Below are positions 8,561 to 17,947 of a stretch of 64,000 bases of DNA, one piece after another; the stretch's first letter is position 1, and each line of letters begins with the position of its first letter. Below the pieces are notes generated by a model. That model saw only the letters and a list, made by a program, of their open reading frames with translations. It ran no database searches and had not been told where the DNA came from. Both the position numbers and the translations under genes were made by a program. Origin of the DNA: Comamonas thiooxydans (GTDB lineage Bacteria; Pseudomonadota; Gammaproteobacteria; Burkholderiales; Burkholderiaceae_C). The DNA lies in contig NZ_BBVD01000002.1 in assembly GCF_000964545.1 (NCBI RefSeq), positions 124,001 through 188,000 of the forward strand. Direction: 5' to 3'.

Positions 8561-9874
8561 ATGCAATTCAAGCAACTGGCCATGGCCGCCGCCGTCGCCG
8601 CTACTACTTTCTCGGCACAAGCCGTCACCGAAATCCAATGGTGGCACTCGATGACTGCCGTGAATAACGAGTGGGTCAATGACCTGGCCAAGCAGTTCAA
8701 CGAAAGCCAGAAGGATTACAAGGTCGTGCCCACGTTCAAGGGCGTGTACGACGAATCCATGACGGCCGCGATTGCAGCCTTCCGCTCGGGCAACGCCCCT
8801 CACATCCTGCAGGTGTTTGAAGTGGGTACCGCCACCATGATGGCTTCCAAGGGTGCGACGGTGCCCGTGGGCAAGGTGATGCAGGACGCCGGCGTCGCTT
8901 TCGACCCCAAGACCTACATCCCCGCCGTGGCCGGTTACTACACGGCCCCCAACGGCCAGATGCTGAGCTTCCCCTTCAACAGCTCGACGACCATCTTCTA
9001 CTACAACAAGGACGCCTTCAAGAAGGCCGGCCTGAACCCCGACGTCGCCCCCAAGACCTGGCCCGAAGTCTTTGCTGCCGCCAAGAAGCTCAAGGAAAGC
9101 GGCCACAGCTGCCCCATGACCCTGGCATGGCAAGGCTGGACCCAGCTGGAGTCCTTCTCCACCTGGCACAACGTGGAATTCGCCACCGAGCACAACGGTC
9201 TGAGCGCCAACGGCTACAAGGCGCGCATGAAGATCAACTCGCCTCTGCACGTCAAGCACATCGACAACCTGGCCGCAGCTGCCAAGGCTGGCGAGTTTGT
9301 CTACAAGGGTCGCGCCTCCACTTCCCAGGCTTCGTTCACCGCCGGTGAATGCGCCATGATCCAGACTTCGTCCGGCTTCTACGGCGATGTGGCCAAGAAC
9401 GCCAAGTTCAACTACGCCCTGGCTCCCCTGCCCTACTATCCCGATGTCAAGGGCGCTCCCCAGAACACCGTGATCGGCGGCGCTTCGCTGTGGGTCATGG
9501 CTGGCAAGAAGGCCGAAGAGTACAAGGGCGTGGCCAAGTTCTTCGAGTTCCTGTCGCAGACCAAGGTACAGGCCGCTTCGCACCAGCGCACCGGCTACCT
9601 GCCCGTGACCATGGCGGCCTATGACCTGACCGAAAAGTCCGGTTTCTACGCCAAGCACCCCGGCACCGACACCGCCGTGACGCAGATGATCCGCAAGGTG
9701 ACCGACAACTCGCGCGGCATCCGTCTGGGCAACTACGTGCAGATCCGTACCATCGAGGACGAAGAACTCGAACAGGTGTGGGCTGGCAAGAAGACCGGCA
9801 AGCAGGCGCTGGACTCCATCGTGAGCCGTGGCAACGAACTGCTGGCTCGCTTCGAGCGCTCCTACAAACAGTAA
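8561..9874 (+). CDS. ugpB: UgpB, sn-glycerol-3-phosphate ABC transporter substrate-binding protein
   Basis: A 437-residue periplasmic binding protein. The signal peptide MQFKQLAMAAAVAATTFSAQA has an AXA site near residue 22, then the UgpB-type start VTEIQWWHSMTAVNNEWVND. Further family blocks are YDESMTAAIAAFRSGNAPHI, FPFNSSTTIFYYNKDAFKKAG and QTSSGFYGDV. It delivers glycerol-3-phosphate and glycerophosphodiesters to the UgpAEC importer. AGAGGAG sits 5 bases before the ATG. It is the first gene of ugpBAEC, downstream of the candidate Pho boxes, and is separated from ugpA by two hairpins. Confidence 0.95.
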   Translation: MQFKQLAMAAAVAATTFSAQAVTEIQWWHSMTAVNNEWVNDLAKQFNESQKDYKVVPTFKGVYDESMTAAIAAFRSGNAPHILQVFEVGTATMMASKGATVPVGKVMQDAGVAFDPKTYIPAVAGYYTAPNGQMLSFPFNSSTTIFYYNKDAFKKAGLNPDVAPKTWPEVFAAAKKLKESGHSCPMTLAWQGWTQLESFSTWHNVEFATEHNGLSANGYKARMKINSPLHVKHIDNLAAAAKAGEFVYKGRASTSQASFTAGECAMIQTSSGFYGDVAKNAKFNYALAPLPYYPDVKGAPQNTVIGGASLWVMAGKKAEEYKGVAKFFEFLSQTKVQAASHQRTGYLPVTMAAYDLTEKSGFYAKHPGTDTAVTQMIRKVTDNSRGIRLGNYVQIRTIEDEELEQVWAGKKTGKQALDSIVSRGNELLARFERSYKQ

Positions 9875-9882
9875 ACCCTCCA

Positions 9883-9920
9883 GGCACCCGCAAGGGTGCC
9901 GCCAAGGCCTGCGGGGCCTT
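9883..9920 (+). terminator. Intercistronic hairpins between ugpB and ugpA
   Basis: Two back-to-back hairpins: GGCACCC-gcaa-GGGTGCC (9883-9900) and AAGGCC-tgcgg-GGCCTT (9904-9920). Neither has a good T-run directly after it, so they more likely stabilise the ugpB message or cause partial termination than stop transcription fully. This would favour a binding-protein excess, as in other ABC importer operons. Confidence 0.5.
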
Positions 9921-9996
9921 CAAACAAGGCTCTGCCCCCCCAAATACCCCGTTGACTGCACCCAGGCTCCGGCGGTTTTTTTATTTGTAACTCCTC

Positions 9997-10878
9997 ATGG
10001 AAAAACGCGTTCTTTTCCGATCCAAGTGGCTTCCCTGGGTGCTGATCACCCCCCAGCTACTGATCATCGGCATCTTCTTCTTCTGGCCCGCCGGTCAGGC
10101 TGTGCTCCAGTCATTCCAGATGGAAGACGCGTTCGGCATGAGTACCGAATGGGTTGGCCTGGACAACTTCCGCCAGTTGTTCGCCGACCCCACCTATCTG
10201 AATTCCTTCAAGCGCACAGCACTGTTCTCGGTGCTGGTGGCCGGCGTCGGCATTGCCGTTTCGCTGGCTCTGGCCATCTTTGCGGATCGCATCATCCGCT
10301 TTGCCATGGTCTACAAGACCTTGCTGATCATCCCCTACGCAGTGGCTCCCGTGATCGCAGGCGTGCTGTGGGTCTTCATGTTCTCGCCCTCCATCGGTGT
10401 GGTGACCCATTACATGGGCAAGCTGGGCTATGAATGGAACCATCTGATGAACGAAAACCAGGCCATGGCCCTGATCGTCATCACCTCGGTGTGGAAACAG
10501 ATTTCCTACAACTTCCTGTTCTTCCTCGCCGGACTGCAGTCCATTCCCAAGGCACTGATCGAAGCCGCGTCCATCGACGGTGCCGGCCCATGGCGACGCT
10601 TCTGGAACATCCAGCTGCCGCTGCTCTCGCCCACCACCTTCTTCCTGCTGGTGATCAACGTCGTCTACGCCTTCTTCGACACCTTCGGCATCATTGATGC
10701 AGCCACGCAGGGCGGCCCCGGCCAGTCCACATCGATTCTGGTCTACAAGGTCTACCAGGACGGCTTCAAGGCGCTGGACCTGGGCGGCTCCGCAGCCCAG
10801 TCCGTGATCCTGATGCTGATTGTTGTCGTGCTGACTGTGATCCAGTTCCGCTATGTTGAAAAGAAAGTGCAGTACTGA
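9997..10878 (+). CDS. ugpA: UgpA, glycerol-3-phosphate ABC transporter permease
   Basis: A 293-residue inner-membrane permease of the MalF type with about six hydrophobic segments, starting at LPWVLITPQLLIIGIFFFWP. The cytoplasmic EAA loop is EAASIDGAGPWRRFWNIQLP, which contacts the ATPase UgpC. The MEKRVLFRSKWLP start fits the family. The stop is followed two bases later by the ugpE ATG, so the permease pair is tightly coupled. A weak AACTCCTC precedes the start. Confidence 0.95.
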   Translation: MEKRVLFRSKWLPWVLITPQLLIIGIFFFWPAGQAVLQSFQMEDAFGMSTEWVGLDNFRQLFADPTYLNSFKRTALFSVLVAGVGIAVSLALAIFADRIIRFAMVYKTLLIIPYAVAPVIAGVLWVFMFSPSIGVVTHYMGKLGYEWNHLMNENQAMALIVITSVWKQISYNFLFFLAGLQSIPKALIEAASIDGAGPWRRFWNIQLPLLSPTTFFLLVINVVYAFFDTFGIIDAATQGGPGQSTSILVYKVYQDGFKALDLGGSAAQSVILMLIVVVLTVIQFRYVEKKVQY

Positions 10879-10880
10879 TC

Positions 10881-11729
10881 ATGGTCGATCGTAATCCCTG
10901 GCTTGCCTTCATCTCCCACGCCGTGCTGCTGCTGGGCGTGGCCATCGTGGCCTTTCCGCTGTATCTGGCGCTGGTCGCATCCACCCATACGGCGGACGCC
11001 ATCGTGCAGTCCCCCATGCCGCTGCTGCCCGGCTCGCATATGTGGGAAAACTACCGCGACGCCCTGCTCGGTTCGGGCAAGCTCGGCTCCAACACCAATG
11101 TCGTGCAGATGATGTGGGTGAGCTTTGTCGTGGCCATGGTCATCACCGTGGGCAAGATCGCCATCTCGCTGCTGTCGGCCTTTGCCATCGTCTACTTCCG
11201 CTTCCCGTTCAAGATGGTCTGCTTCTGGGCGATTTTCCTGACGCTGATGCTGCCCGTGGAAGTGCGTATCCTGCCCACCTACAAGGTCGTGGCCGAGCTG
11301 GGCATGCTCAACAGCTACGCCGGCCTGACCCTGCCCCTGATTGCTTCGGCAACCGCCACCTTCCTGTTTCGTCAGTTCTTCCTGACCGTGCCGGACGAAC
11401 TGGTGGAAGCTGCCCGTATCGACGGCGCCGGCGCCATGCGCTTTTTCAAGGACATCCTGGTGCCCTTGTCCAAGACCTCGATTGCCGCGCTGTTCGTGAT
11501 CCAGTTCATCTACGGCTGGAACCAGTACCTGTGGCCGCTGCTGATGACCACCTCGGAAGACATGTACCCCGTGGTGATCGGCATCAAGCGCATGCTGGCA
11601 GGTGGTGAAGCCGCTGTGGACTGGAACATTGTGATGGCGACCGCCATTCTGGCCATGCTGCCCCCGACAGCCGTGGTGATGCTGATGCAAAAGTGGTTTG
11701 TCAAAGGCCTGGTGGATACCGAGAAATAA
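10881..11729 (+). CDS. ugpE: UgpE, glycerol-3-phosphate ABC transporter permease
   Basis: A 282-residue MalG-type permease that pairs with UgpA. It has an N-terminal membrane segment (LAFISHAVLLLGVAIVAFPL), a large periplasmic loop with the UgpE-like VASTHTADAIVQSPMPLLPG, further membrane helices and the EAA loop EAARIDGAGAMRFFKDILVP. The C-terminus is MLMQKWFVKGLVDTEK, typical of the family. It starts two bases after ugpA and is 65 bp upstream of ugpC. Confidence 0.95.
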   Translation: MVDRNPWLAFISHAVLLLGVAIVAFPLYLALVASTHTADAIVQSPMPLLPGSHMWENYRDALLGSGKLGSNTNVVQMMWVSFVVAMVITVGKIAISLLSAFAIVYFRFPFKMVCFWAIFLTLMLPVEVRILPTYKVVAELGMLNSYAGLTLPLIASATATFLFRQFFLTVPDELVEAARIDGAGAMRFFKDILVPLSKTSIAALFVIQFIYGWNQYLWPLLMTTSEDMYPVVIGIKRMLAGGEAAVDWNIVMATAILAMLPPTAVVMLMQKWFVKGLVDTEK

Positions 11730-11794
11730 AGCTCGCCCCCACTGCCTCCGCCACCTTCTTTTGACCCATTGAACGAATACCTGGAATACCTCTC

Positions 11795-12802
<1,008 letters not shown>

Positions 12803-12811
12803 ATCGAAACA

Positions 12812-12909
12812 CCCCCTGAGCGGCTTCGCCGCTTCCCCTGCTGGGCGCCTGGGGCGCCCGAGGGGGACGGCAACTTCGCTGCGAGGCGGCCCTGTCCCGG
12901 TGCCCTGGC
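12812..12909 (+). repeat. Dispersed GC-rich repeat, family 1 copy C
   Basis: It begins with CCCCCTGAGCGGCTTCGCCG just after the ugpC stop, then a C-run, an extra palindromic insert (TGGGCGCCTGGGGCGCCC), the G-run and GACGGCAACTTCGCTGCGAG, then GGCGGCC. The CGGC-ttcg-CCGC hairpin and the C-run/G-run stem match the other copies. A further inverted repeat, GGTGCC...GGCACC, closes the element. Confidence 0.75.
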
Positions 12910-13020
12910 ACCGTGAATGCGCAGCCCTCAAGAACGAGTCCACGGACGCCAATGACCGACTCAATCTCATCGCATGCATACGCTCATGACTGCAGAATTC
13001 CTTCTGCCATAAACTTCTCC

Positions 13021-13053
13021 AAGCGCCCAAGCCCACGCTGACGGCGCTTTTTT
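13021..13053 (+). terminator. Rho-independent terminator between ugpC and ugpQ
   Basis: The stem AAGCGCC/GGCGCTT encloses a 15-nt loop and is followed by six T residues. It should end the ugpBAEC message. ugpQ starts 27 bp later, so ugpQ probably depends on read-through or on its own promoter. Confidence 0.65.
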
Positions 13054-13079
13054 CACGTCTACATGGGCGCAAATCCACT

Positions 13080-13856
13080 ATGACTACTGCTTTAAAACCC
13101 TGGCCCTATCCCCGCTGGGTGGCCCACCGCGGCGCCGGCAAGCTGGCACCTGAGAACACCATGAGCGCCTTCCGTCTGGGCGCGCAGCATGGCTACCGCT
13201 TTTTTGAATGCGATGCCAAGCTCAGCCAGGACGGCGTGCTGTTTCTGATGCATGACGCCACGCTGGAGCGCACCACCAACGGCCAAGGCATTGGCGGCGA
13301 ACTGAGCATGGGCGAGATCGCCCAGCTCGACGCCGGCAGCTGGCACTCGCGCGCCTATGCGGGCGAGGCCCTGCCCACGCTGGAAGCCCTGGCACGCTGG
13401 TGCCTGGCCAACCATCTGCACCTGAATGTGGAAATCAAGCCGACCCCGGGCCAGGAACTGGAAACCGGCCGTGCCTGCGGCGAGCTGATGCAGCGCATCT
13501 GGCCGCAAACCGAGGTACAGCCGCTGTTCACCTCGTTCAAGTCCGAGTCGCTCAAGGGCGCCCGCGAGACCGCAGCCCATATTCCGCGCGGCCTGCTGGT
13601 GGACAAGCTGGCCGACGCCAGCGGCGACTCCGACCTGAAGCTGGCCCTGGAGCTGGACTGCAGCGCCATGGTGCTCAACCATGCGCTGTGGACACCCGAG
13701 CTGGTGGCCAAGGTGCATGGCGCCGGCCTCTACTGCAGCAGCTACACCGTCAACGACCAATGGGCCGCACAGCGCCTGATAGACCTGGGCACGGACGGCA
13801 TCATTACCGATCGTGTGGACATGTTCAGCCCCGCGCAGACAGGCGCTCAGCTGTAA
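13080..13856 (+). CDS. ugpQ: UgpQ, glycerophosphodiester phosphodiesterase
   Basis: A 258-residue GDPD-family enzyme. The catalytic and metal-binding blocks are visible: AHRGAGKLAPENTMSAF, FFECDAKLSQDG and LMHDATLERTTNG. It hydrolyses glycerophosphodiesters to glycerol-3-phosphate and an alcohol, complementing UgpBAEC. No signal peptide is present, so it acts in the cytoplasm. Its position next to ugpBAEC is the same as in E. coli, although a terminator-like hairpin separates them. The C-terminal blocks NDQWAAQRLIDLGTDGIITD are family-typical. Confidence 0.93.
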   Translation: MTTALKPWPYPRWVAHRGAGKLAPENTMSAFRLGAQHGYRFFECDAKLSQDGVLFLMHDATLERTTNGQGIGGELSMGEIAQLDAGSWHSRAYAGEALPTLEALARWCLANHLHLNVEIKPTPGQELETGRACGELMQRIWPQTEVQPLFTSFKSESLKGARETAAHIPRGLLVDKLADASGDSDLKLALELDCSAMVLNHALWTPELVAKVHGAGLYCSSYTVNDQWAAQRLIDLGTDGIITDRVDMFSPAQTGAQL

Positions 13857-13862
13857 ATCAGT

Positions 13863-13938
13863 AGCTGCTTATGCAGACCCACCTTGAATTTCAGTATCAA
13901 TCAATACTGAATTTCTCTCTAATCAAGCGCAAGCAGCT
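13863..13938. repeat. AT-flanked inverted repeat, family 2 copy
   Basis: Outer arms AGCTGCTT (13863-13870) and AAGCAGCT (13931-13938) enclose an inner hairpin TTCAGTAT-caatca-ATACTGAA (13890-13911). The arms carry the AGCTGCT/AGCAGCT core shared with elements near 44.1 and 56.3 kb; the GCGC core is intact only on the right arm (AAGCGCAAGCAGCT). Confidence 0.5.
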
Positions 13939-13957
13939 TCGATACCCATAGCAAAAC

Positions 13958-13992
13958 AAAAGCCCGGCCACGCAAAGTGACCGGGCTTTTTT
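13958..13992. terminator. Bidirectional terminator between ugpQ and a Bug gene
   Basis: The stem AAAAGCCCGG/CCGGGCTTTT with a 13-nt loop has a T-run on both strands. It serves the convergent genes ugpQ (plus) and the solute-binding gene ending at 14058 (minus). Confidence 0.75.
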
Positions 13993-14035
13993 GCGTTCAC
14001 CACCTCCAATACTGGCACTGACAAATCAGGGCAGC

Positions 14036-14056
14036 CGCGCAAGGGCCTCAGGGGGT
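14036..14056 (-). repeat. Dispersed GC-rich repeat, family 1 copy G (truncated)
   Basis: On the minus strand ACCCCCTGAGGCCCTTGCGC directly follows the stop codon of the solute-binding gene. Only the first ~20 bases of the family are present, ending in GCGG-type sequence. Confidence 0.5.
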
Positions 14057-14057
14057 G

Positions 14058-15041
14058 TCAATCCAGTTTCGTGCCCGAGGCCTTGACGGCTGCCGCCCAG
14101 CGCGGAGTCTCGCTGGCCAGGAACTTGCCGAAGGCCTCGGAGCCGAGGAAGGCCGGATCGGCGCCCTGCTCCACCATGCGGCTCTTCACGTCGGGCAGGT
14201 TCATCACCTGCTGGAAGGCATTGCTGAGCTTGGCCGTCACCTCCTTGGGCAGGCCGGCAGGCGCGAGGAAGCCATAGAAGCCCACCACCTCGAAGCCCTT
14301 GAGGCCGGACTCTATGGCGGTCGGCACCTCGGGCAGCGCGGGGTTGCGCTCCTTGCTGGTCACGGCCAGGGCGCGCACCTTGCCCTGCTTGTGATAGGCG
14401 GCCGCCTGAGGAATGCTCTCGGCCATGAACTGCACCTGGCCACCGATCAGATCGGTGAACGCAGGCGCGCTGCCCTTGTAGGGAATGTGCACCAGATCCA
14501 CGCCTGCGGCGCTCTTGAACATCTCGGGCACCAGATGGCTGATACCGCCGTTGCCGGCCGAGCCGAAGTTGATCTTGCCGGGGTTGGCCTTGGCATAGGT
14601 CGTGAACTCGGTCAGCGTCTTGGCCGGCACCTTGTTGTTGACCAGCAGCGCCAGCGGCTGCATGGCGGTGCGGGCAATCGGCGTGAAATCCTTGAGCGTG
14701 TTGTAGGGCAGCTTGCTGTAGAGCGCAGGGTTGATGACCATCACGCCGGTATTGGCCAGCATCAGCGTGTAGCCGTCGGCGGGCGAGCGCATCACGTCCT
14801 GCGCCCCCACCGAGCCGCCCGCTCCGGGCTTGTAATCCACCACCAGCGGCTGACCGAGCACGCCTTGCAGCTTGTCGGTCAGCAAACGGGCATGCTGGTC
14901 CAGCGGGCCGCCGGCGGGAAAGCCCAGCACGATGCGAATCGGCTTGGTGGGGAAGGCGTCCTGAGCCTGTGCGCCCGCGGACAAAAGCAGGCCTGCGCCA
15001 GCCATCAGGCCGGCCAGTATGTTCATTGAAGTCTTCTTCAT
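14058..15041 (-). CDS. Bug-family tripartite tricarboxylate transporter substrate-binding protein
   Basis: A 327-residue periplasmic protein. I chose the ATG at 15041 because AAGGAG lies just upstream and MKKTSMNILAGLMAGAGLLL...AQA is a signal peptide. The mature start FPTKPIRIVLGFPAGGPLDQ and the blocks VVDYKPGAGGSVGAQDV, HIPYKGSAPAFTDLIGGQVQ and GFYGFLAPAGLP are Bug signatures. Bug proteins bind small carboxylates, amides or aromatics; the ligand cannot be read from sequence. No TctA/TctB membrane genes are nearby, so it is an orphan. It is convergent with ugpQ and downstream of the Sel1-repeat gene on the same strand. Confidence 0.93.
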   Translation of the reverse strand: MKKTSMNILAGLMAGAGLLLSAGAQAQDAFPTKPIRIVLGFPAGGPLDQHARLLTDKLQGVLGQPLVVDYKPGAGGSVGAQDVMRSPADGYTLMLANTGVMVINPALYSKLPYNTLKDFTPIARTAMQPLALLVNNKVPAKTLTEFTTYAKANPGKINFGSAGNGGISHLVPEMFKSAAGVDLVHIPYKGSAPAFTDLIGGQVQFMAESIPQAAAYHKQGKVRALAVTSKERNPALPEVPTAIESGLKGFEVVGFYGFLAPAGLPKEVTAKLSNAFQQVMNLPDVKSRMVEQGADPAFLGSEAFGKFLASETPRWAAAVKASGTKLD

Positions 15042-15224
15042 TGTTGTCTCCTTGGTTTTAGAAATCATCGGCCGCACAAAGCGCTGTCCGGGCAGCCTGA
15101 TCTGGTAGCCAGCCTGCGCTGGATAGCAGCATTCGAGCCATGATTTGAGCCATGGCGGGAGCCGGCCGGCATAAAAAAGCGCTTCTCGATGGAAGCGCTT
15201 GGGTGCCTGAGTGCCAAGCGGCAA

Positions 15225-16853
15225 TCAGCGCTTGGGCTGCCAGGCCAGCGCCTTGTTCTGCTGCTCGGCCACCTGGGCAATGCTGAGCTTGTTGGCCGCT
15301 TCGTCGCGGCGCTTGGCGGCATCGCCGCCCAGCTCCATGGCCGCCAGGTTGTACCAGAAGTAGGCCCTGGCATTGTCACGCGCCACACCCTGGCCCTGTG
15401 CATAGACCATGCCCAGGTTGTACTGGGCAGCGGCATCGCCCTGCTCGGCCGCACGCTGATACCACTGCACGGCCTTGCCGTAGTCGCGCGCAGCGCCCTG
15501 GCCTTCGGCGTACATCACGCCCAGGCGGTTCTGCGCACCGGAATGGCCTTGCTCGGCTGCCGCGGCATACCACTTCATCGCCTGAGCGGGGCTGGCTGCA
15601 CTGCCCTGACCATCGGCATACAGACGCGCCAGGTTGAACTGGGCCGAGGCATCGCCCTTGTCGGCTGCGCGGCGGAACCACTGCATGGCCGTCGCATAGT
15701 TCTGCGGCACACCACGGCCTTCGGCGTACAAGGTGCCCACGTTGTTGATGGCGGCGGCATGGCCTTGCTCGGCCGCCTTCTGATACCACTGCAGGGCCGT
15801 GCCGTAGTTCTGGGGCGTGCCCAGACCTTCGGCATAGATGGTGCCCAGGTTGTACTGTGCATCGGCATGATTCTGGTCGGCCGCGCGCTGGAACCATTGC
15901 GCCGCATAGGCAGGACTTTGCTCCACACCCAGACCGTAAAGATACAGACGGCCCAGATGGTTCTGGCCGTCGGCATTCCACTGCTCGGCACTCTTCTGGA
16001 ACCAGGAAGCCGCCAGCTTGTAGTCGCGCGAGACACCCACGCCATCCATATACATGCGGCCCAGGCTGTTCTGGGCCCTGGCATCGCCCTGCTCGGCAGC
16101 GCGCTGCAGCCACTGAGCGGCCTGCACGGGGTCCAGCTTCACGCCCACGCCGTCGGACAGCATGGAGCCCAGCTGGTTCTGCGCTTCCGCATGGCCTTGA
16201 TCGGCCGCTTTCTTGAACCAGTCGGCAGCCGTCATGTAGTTCACGGCCACGCCATTGCCCTTGAGGTAGCGCTGGCCCAGCTCGAACTGGGCCGTCACAT
16301 GGCCTTGCGCAGCGGATTTTTCCAGCCACTGGGCAGCGGTGCTGAAGCTCTGGGGCACGCCCAGACCTTCCTGATAGAGGTGGGACAGGTTGTACTGGGC
16401 CACGGCATTGTTCTGCTGCGCCGCGCGGCCATACCACTGGGCAGCCTCGCGATAGTTCTGCGGCAGGCCCTGGCCGTTGGCATACAGCGCCCCCAGGCTG
16501 TTCTGGGCACCCGCATGCCCCTGGGCTGCGGCCTTGCGGAACCATTGCGCGGCTGTGGCGGCATTCTGGGGCACGCCCTGTCCATGCACATACATTTCGC
16601 CCAGCTGGTTCTGCGCCTTGGCATCGCCGCGCTCGGCAGCCTGCAGCGGACCGGCCGTGGAGGCCACGCGCGAGCCTGCAATCGGCAGCGGGCCGTACTG
16701 CAGACGGCTGAATTCAAACTGGGGGCCCGATGTGGCGGCTCTGGAATCGCGCAAAAAATTCATGCGACCTTCCGCACCGGTTTGCGCGGATGCGCTCTGG
16801 GCAAAGGCCGCCAGACTCGACATGACCAGCGCTGCGATGGGAGTGAACTTCAT
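15225..16853 (-). CDS. Secreted protein with twelve Sel1 repeats
   Basis: A 542-residue protein with a signal peptide (MKFTPIAALVMSSLAAFAQSASAQ). From about residue 77 it is built of twelve consecutive 36-residue Sel1 (TPR-like) units with the pattern AxxGxAxAQxxLGxxYxxGxGVxxxxxxAAQWxxKAA, ending near residue 515. Sel1 solenoids mediate protein contacts, often in envelope or signalling complexes; the partner is unknown. A short N-terminal segment (residues 25-75) is not repeat-like. It is monocistronic as far as can be seen. Confidence 0.9.
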   Translation of the reverse strand: MKFTPIAALVMSSLAAFAQSASAQTGAEGRMNFLRDSRAATSGPQFEFSRLQYGPLPIAGSRVASTAGPLQAAERGDAKAQNQLGEMYVHGQGVPQNAATAAQWFRKAAAQGHAGAQNSLGALYANGQGLPQNYREAAQWYGRAAQQNNAVAQYNLSHLYQEGLGVPQSFSTAAQWLEKSAAQGHVTAQFELGQRYLKGNGVAVNYMTAADWFKKAADQGHAEAQNQLGSMLSDGVGVKLDPVQAAQWLQRAAEQGDARAQNSLGRMYMDGVGVSRDYKLAASWFQKSAEQWNADGQNHLGRLYLYGLGVEQSPAYAAQWFQRAADQNHADAQYNLGTIYAEGLGTPQNYGTALQWYQKAAEQGHAAAINNVGTLYAEGRGVPQNYATAMQWFRRAADKGDASAQFNLARLYADGQGSAASPAQAMKWYAAAAEQGHSGAQNRLGVMYAEGQGAARDYGKAVQWYQRAAEQGDAAAQYNLGMVYAQGQGVARDNARAYFWYNLAAMELGGDAAKRRDEAANKLSIAQVAEQQNKALAWQPKR

Positions 16854-17002
16854 TCCGGTACGATTCCTAGACGCTTGTTGTTACATCAGACATACGATGA
16901 CACCAACCTGCGAGCGTAACTGATTCTGATAGCAGCTTCGATAAGGAATCCCTCAATCGCGGCATCCTAGCCACAGTTTTTTGACATTTGACCGTGACAT
17001 GA

Positions 17003-17023
17003 AAAAGCCCGGCAAAGCCGGGC
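17003..17023 (-). terminator. Rho-independent terminator after the N-formylglutamate amidohydrolase-like gene
   Basis: The stem GCCCGGC-aaa/ttt-GCCGGGC is followed on the minus strand by TTTTTC. It lies 20 bp past the stop of the gene at 17043. Confidence 0.75.
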
Positions 17024-17042
17024 CTGGAGCGATGGACTGGTT

Positions 17043-17936
17043 TCAGCCTCTGGTCATCTGCTGGCGCACATAGTCCGCCAGCACCTGCATGAGCTCGGCA
17101 AAATGCCTGCGCAGCGGCTCGAAGCCGGCATTCGGTTCGCGCGTGTCCTCATCCATATAGACGGGGCGACGGATCTCGATCTGCATCGAGTGGCGATTGA
17201 GCTGCGGCTGGCCTATGCGCCCGATCAGCTCCACACCCTTGTAGGGCTCGTTGTAGGCCACGCTGTAGCCAAAGCCCTTGAGCGTATCGCCCACCAGATG
17301 GATGAACTCGGGCGAGCAGGTCGTGCCGTCACGGTCGCCCAGCACGAAGTCGGCCAGCGGCGGCGCATCGCTGCGTCCCAGTCGCTGGTACACATCGTTG
17401 GGCATGGAGTGCAGATTCAGATGCCACACGGCCCCGAACCGTGACACGCTGTCGTCGATGGCCTGCGCCAGCGCCACGTGATAGGGGCGCCAGTAGCGCT
17501 CGATACGGTGCTGCACTTCGGCCACGGTGCGCTTGCGCTCATACAAAGAAGTGGCCACGCCGGCCTTGCTGATGCGCTGCCAGATCAGGCCCAGCCCCTG
17601 CTGTGTCTTGATGCTGGGCGACAGCGGCACCGGCCACTCGCCCTCGATCTGCGCAGGGTCCAGGTCGGACTCGTTGCGATTGGGATCGACATAGGTGCGC
17701 GGGAAAGTCGCTTCCAGCAATGTGGCTCCGAACTCGGGCCAGCGGTCCCAGAGCGCGGCCACATGCGTGTCCTCGCCGCGACGCAGCAGACTCATGGGCA
17801 CGACGGTGCCGAAGTCCTCGGGGTAGGCCGTGCCGCTGTGCGGCGAGTCGCAGACTATGGGCAGAACCTCGCCCCGGGCCGGGTGCACCAGCACCGGCTC
17901 GGCCGGTCTGGCTTGGAGAAAATCAGGCACAGACAT
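17043..17936 (-). CDS. N-formylglutamate amidohydrolase family protein
   Basis: A 297-residue protein of the FGase family. Visible blocks are LPIVCDSPHSGTAYPEDF, FPRTYVDPNRNESDLDP and VWHLNLHSMPNDVY, which together hold the probable metal-binding His/Asp/Glu residues, then HSMQIEIRRPVYMDE. The family hydrolyses N-formyl-L-glutamate to glutamate and formate (last step of one histidine route), but no hut genes are near. It starts 11 bp after a Bug solute-binding gene on the same strand, with a divergent LysR gene beyond, suggesting uptake and hydrolysis of a related N-acyl or N-formyl compound (inference). Confidence 0.88.
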   Translation of the reverse strand: MSVPDFLQARPAEPVLVHPARGEVLPIVCDSPHSGTAYPEDFGTVVPMSLLRRGEDTHVAALWDRWPEFGATLLEATFPRTYVDPNRNESDLDPAQIEGEWPVPLSPSIKTQQGLGLIWQRISKAGVATSLYERKRTVAEVQHRIERYWRPYHVALAQAIDDSVSRFGAVWHLNLHSMPNDVYQRLGRSDAPPLADFVLGDRDGTTCSPEFIHLVGDTLKGFGYSVAYNEPYKGVELIGRIGQPQLNRHSMQIEIRRPVYMDEDTREPNAGFEPLRRHFAELMQVLADYVRQQMTRG

Positions 17937-17947
17937 TCAAACCTTCA

